A stretch of 64,000 nt of DNA, from the NCBI RefSeq assembly GCF_000719705.1, contig NZ_JOHO01000029.1, positions 1-64,000 on the forward strand, in the 5' to 3' direction. Every line of letters starts with the position of its first letter. The stretch's first letter is position 1. Positions 62,511-64,000 of this stretch are shown here, one piece after another. The DNA is from Streptomyces sp. NRRL S-350 (GTDB taxonomy: Bacteria; Actinomycetota; Actinomycetes; Streptomycetales; Streptomycetaceae). The position numbers and the translations under genes are program-made. A model generated the notes under the pieces. The model did no database searches and had not been told where the DNA came from. It saw only the letters and a program-made list of their open reading frames with translations.

Positions 62511-62640
62511 CAGGTCAGGTCAGGTCGGGTCGGGTAGGAGCCGGTCGGGTCGGGTCGGGCCAGGTCCGGTAAGAGCCGGTGAGGTCAGGTCAGGTCAGGT
62601 CAGGTCAGGTCGGGCCGGGTAGGAGCGGGTCAGGTCAGGT
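62511..62640. repeat. Pentanucleotide array (CAGGT/CGGGT)n between convergent genes
   Basis: About 130 bp made mostly of CAGGT and CGGGT units with interruptions such as AGGAGCCGGT. It separates the end of the hypothetical gene at 62493 from the acetyltransferase gene, whose TGA stop (62630) lies inside the array. Confidence 0.9.
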
Positions 62641-63094
62641 CGAGCCGGCAGACCTGCCGGGAACCGCCCTCCGGGCCCGGGGCGGCGGCCTCGGCCGGGG
62701 TGAAGCCCAGCCGTTCGTAGAACACCCGGGTGCCGCTCGCCACCGTGCCCGGATGGTCCGGGCCGAAGGTCACCACCTCGACGGTGGCCGGGGCCCGGAC
62801 GTCGTGGCGGCGCAGCGCGTCCGCGACCAGCTCCCGGCCGACGCCCGTGCGCCGGGCGCGTTCGGCGACGACGAGCCAGTGCAGGTGGTGCAGCGGCGGC
62901 CTGTTGCCGAAGAGCAGACCCCCGAGGGGCCCCTCGTCGTCCTCGGCCAGCGTGGCCGTCCCGCGGTCGATGCTCCGGCCCACCGCACGGTGGAAGCCCG
63001 GATCGGCAACCATCGGGCCGAACCAGTGTTCGACCTCGGCGGCGAGGGCGAGGAAGCCGGGCAGGTCCGCGCGGCGGGCGAGGCGTACGGTCAT
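62630..63094 (-). CDS. GNAT-family N-acetyltransferase
   Basis: A 154-residue acetyltransferase. The acetyl-CoA loop is RARRTGVGRELVADAL; HWLVVAERAR and RVFYERLGFTPAE are further GNAT features. The C-terminus CRLDLT ends in the pentanucleotide array, so its last residues and stop may have been set by repeat change. ATG at 63094 begins the domain; an ATG at 63115 is possible. The substrate is unknown. Confidence 0.82.
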   Translation of the reverse strand: MTVRLARRADLPGFLALAAEVEHWFGPMVADPGFHRAVGRSIDRGTATLAEDDEGPLGGLLFGNRPPLHHLHWLVVAERARRTGVGRELVADALRRHDVRAPATVEVVTFGPDHPGTVASGTRVFYERLGFTPAEAAAPGPEGGSRQVCRLDLT

Positions 63095-63151
63095 CCGGGC
63101 AGTGTGCCAGTCCAAGCGGGGCGGGCACGGCGAGCGGCGGGCCCGGGTCGG

Positions 63152-63853
63152 CTAGCGGGCGGGCCAGCGCGGGTCGACCACCGCCTGCGGGTCCTTGCCA
63201 CGGCGCAGCCAGTCCTGCAGGCCCTCCGCCCAGTCCCGGTACCAGTCGACCTGTCGCCGGTGCAGCTCGGCCGGCGCCACCGACCCCACCTCGGCCGGGT
63301 AGCGGTCGGCCAGCGCGACGGCGACCCGGACGGCCGCCAGTGCGTCACTGCCCGCCTCGTGCGCGTCCGTCAGCTCCACCCCGTACACCTCGCAGACCCG
63401 CTGCAGGGTGCGCGAGCCCTTGCGGTACTTGTCCACGGCCCGGTCGATCACCAGGGCGTCCAGCACCGGTCCGACCGGCCCGCCCAGGCGCTGGGCGAGG
63501 GTCGCCAGCCCGTACCGGCGCAGCTCGGCGTCGAGCAGCGACAGGTCGAACGGCGCGTTGAACGCCACCACGGGCCGCCCGGCCGCGATCCGCCCGCACA
63601 GGGCGGCGGCTATCTCCTCCACCGCCTCCTTCGCCGGCCGGCCCTTGCCGCGTGCCACCTCGTCCCCGATCCCGTGGATCGCCTCCGCCTCGGCGGGTAT
63701 CGGCACCCCGGGGTCGAGCAGCCAGTGCGCGGCCCCCGCCCGGGCGGCCCCGACGGTGTCCACGAGCGCGGCCGTGACGATGCGGTCCACGGCCGGGTCG
63801 GTGCCCGTGGTCTCCAGGTCGAAGCCGACCAGTGGCTGCTGCCACCAGCTCAT
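63152..63853 (-). CDS. DnaQ-type 3'-5' exonuclease
   Basis: A 233-residue DEDD exonuclease related to the DNA polymerase III epsilon subunit. ExoI GFDLETTGTD (D12, E14), ExoII VAFNAPFDLSLLD, ExoIII HEAGSDALAA. The core ends near residue 185, and a Trp/Arg-rich tail follows. It may proofread or trim nucleic acid ends; the housekeeping epsilon subunit could be elsewhere. ATG at 63853. Confidence 0.88.
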   Translation of the reverse strand: MSWWQQPLVGFDLETTGTDPAVDRIVTAALVDTVGAARAGAAHWLLDPGVPIPAEAEAIHGIGDEVARGKGRPAKEAVEEIAAALCGRIAAGRPVVAFNAPFDLSLLDAELRRYGLATLAQRLGGPVGPVLDALVIDRAVDKYRKGSRTLQRVCEVYGVELTDAHEAGSDALAAVRVAVALADRYPAEVGSVAPAELHRRQVDWYRDWAEGLQDWLRRGKDPQAVVDPRWPAR

Positions 63854-64000
63854 CAGGTGTGTCCTTCCGTCCTACCGCTCGAAACAGCCCCCATCATCAC
63901 CCGCCCCACCGACAACCCGGCTTCCGGGGCGCCCGCTCCCCCGGACGACGGGCCCGACGCAGGCCCCCGGCCCGGGGGGCGAGCCGCCCCGGAGTACCGT

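Noticed and set aside
1..64000. CRISPR arrays, insertion sequences, prophage, tRNA or rRNA genes
   Set aside because: None was recognised; all repeats seen are short tandem arrays without spacers, and no transposase or integrase motif was found.

Overview
The window is very GC-rich actinobacterial DNA. It shows strong G/C bias at codon third positions, frequent GTG and some TTG starts, short GTGA/ATGA/TGATG overlaps, and families typical of Streptomycetaceae (DUF2637 membrane protein, SpoIIE-type PP2C regulator, RsbW-like ATPases, MmyB-type XRE regulator, tripeptidyl-aminopeptidase-like hydrolase). A Streptomyces or Kitasatospora chromosome is the best reading. No rRNA, tRNA, CRISPR array, insertion sequence or phage gene was seen, so this is ordinary chromosomal DNA with many small operons.

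Layout. 1-9.2 kb: truncated secreted trypsin-like protease (-), membrane-anchored esterase, GT39-like glycosyltransferase, secreted S33 hydrolase (-), and divergent moaA (-) / MobA-like nucleotidyltransferase. 9.3-13.6 kb: two-zinc-ribbon protein with a degenerate Mrr-like domain, helical-repeat protein, FhuF-like iron-sulfur protein behind an iron box, and a DUF2637 protein. 13.7-19 kb (-): lipase, PAS-GAF-SpoIIE-ATPase regulator, RsbW-like ATPase. 19.3-23.8 kb: divergent urease (fused gamma/beta plus alpha), agmatine deiminase and a TetR regulator, with a TetR-like palindrome in front. 23.8-28.7 kb: PP2C-like pseudophosphatase (-), secreted protein, DUF3105 and DUF305 proteins, peptidyl-tRNA hydrolase. 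28.7-36 kb: MFS exporter (-) with MarR regulator, acetyltransferase, alkylation-repair pair ada/alkA-ogt (-), ASCH protein, rsgA (-) with a structured leader ORF. 36.2-40.7 kb: CtaG-like protein (-), SEDS protein, YihY/BrkB protein (-).

40.9-50.7 kb is one sulfur-assimilation region: a cysteine-containing leader peptide, sulfite reductase, a small zinc-ribbon protein, cysH, cysC, cysD, cysN, an alkanesulfonate-type ABC importer and a sirohydrochlorin chelatase. Together they import sulfonates, activate and reduce sulfate to sulfide, and provide the last step of siroheme synthesis for the reductase.

50.9-64 kb: ricin-type lectin (-), SMP-30-like protein (-) divergent from an MmyB-type regulator, DEAD-box helicase (-), cold-shock protein (-), MMPL transporter (-), aminoglycoside-phosphotransferase-like kinase, polysaccharide deacetylase lipoprotein, a possible DUF1963-like protein, GNAT acetyltransferase (-) and DnaQ-type exonuclease (-).

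The most unusual signals are the divergent urease-deiminase-TetR cluster, a hairpin-embedded leader ORF before rsgA, candidate attenuators in the sulfur operon, tandem repeats that supply start or stop codons (ogt, acetyltransferases, an RsbW-like gene), and several unassigned operator-like palindromes. All functions are inferred by reading; no database search was run.
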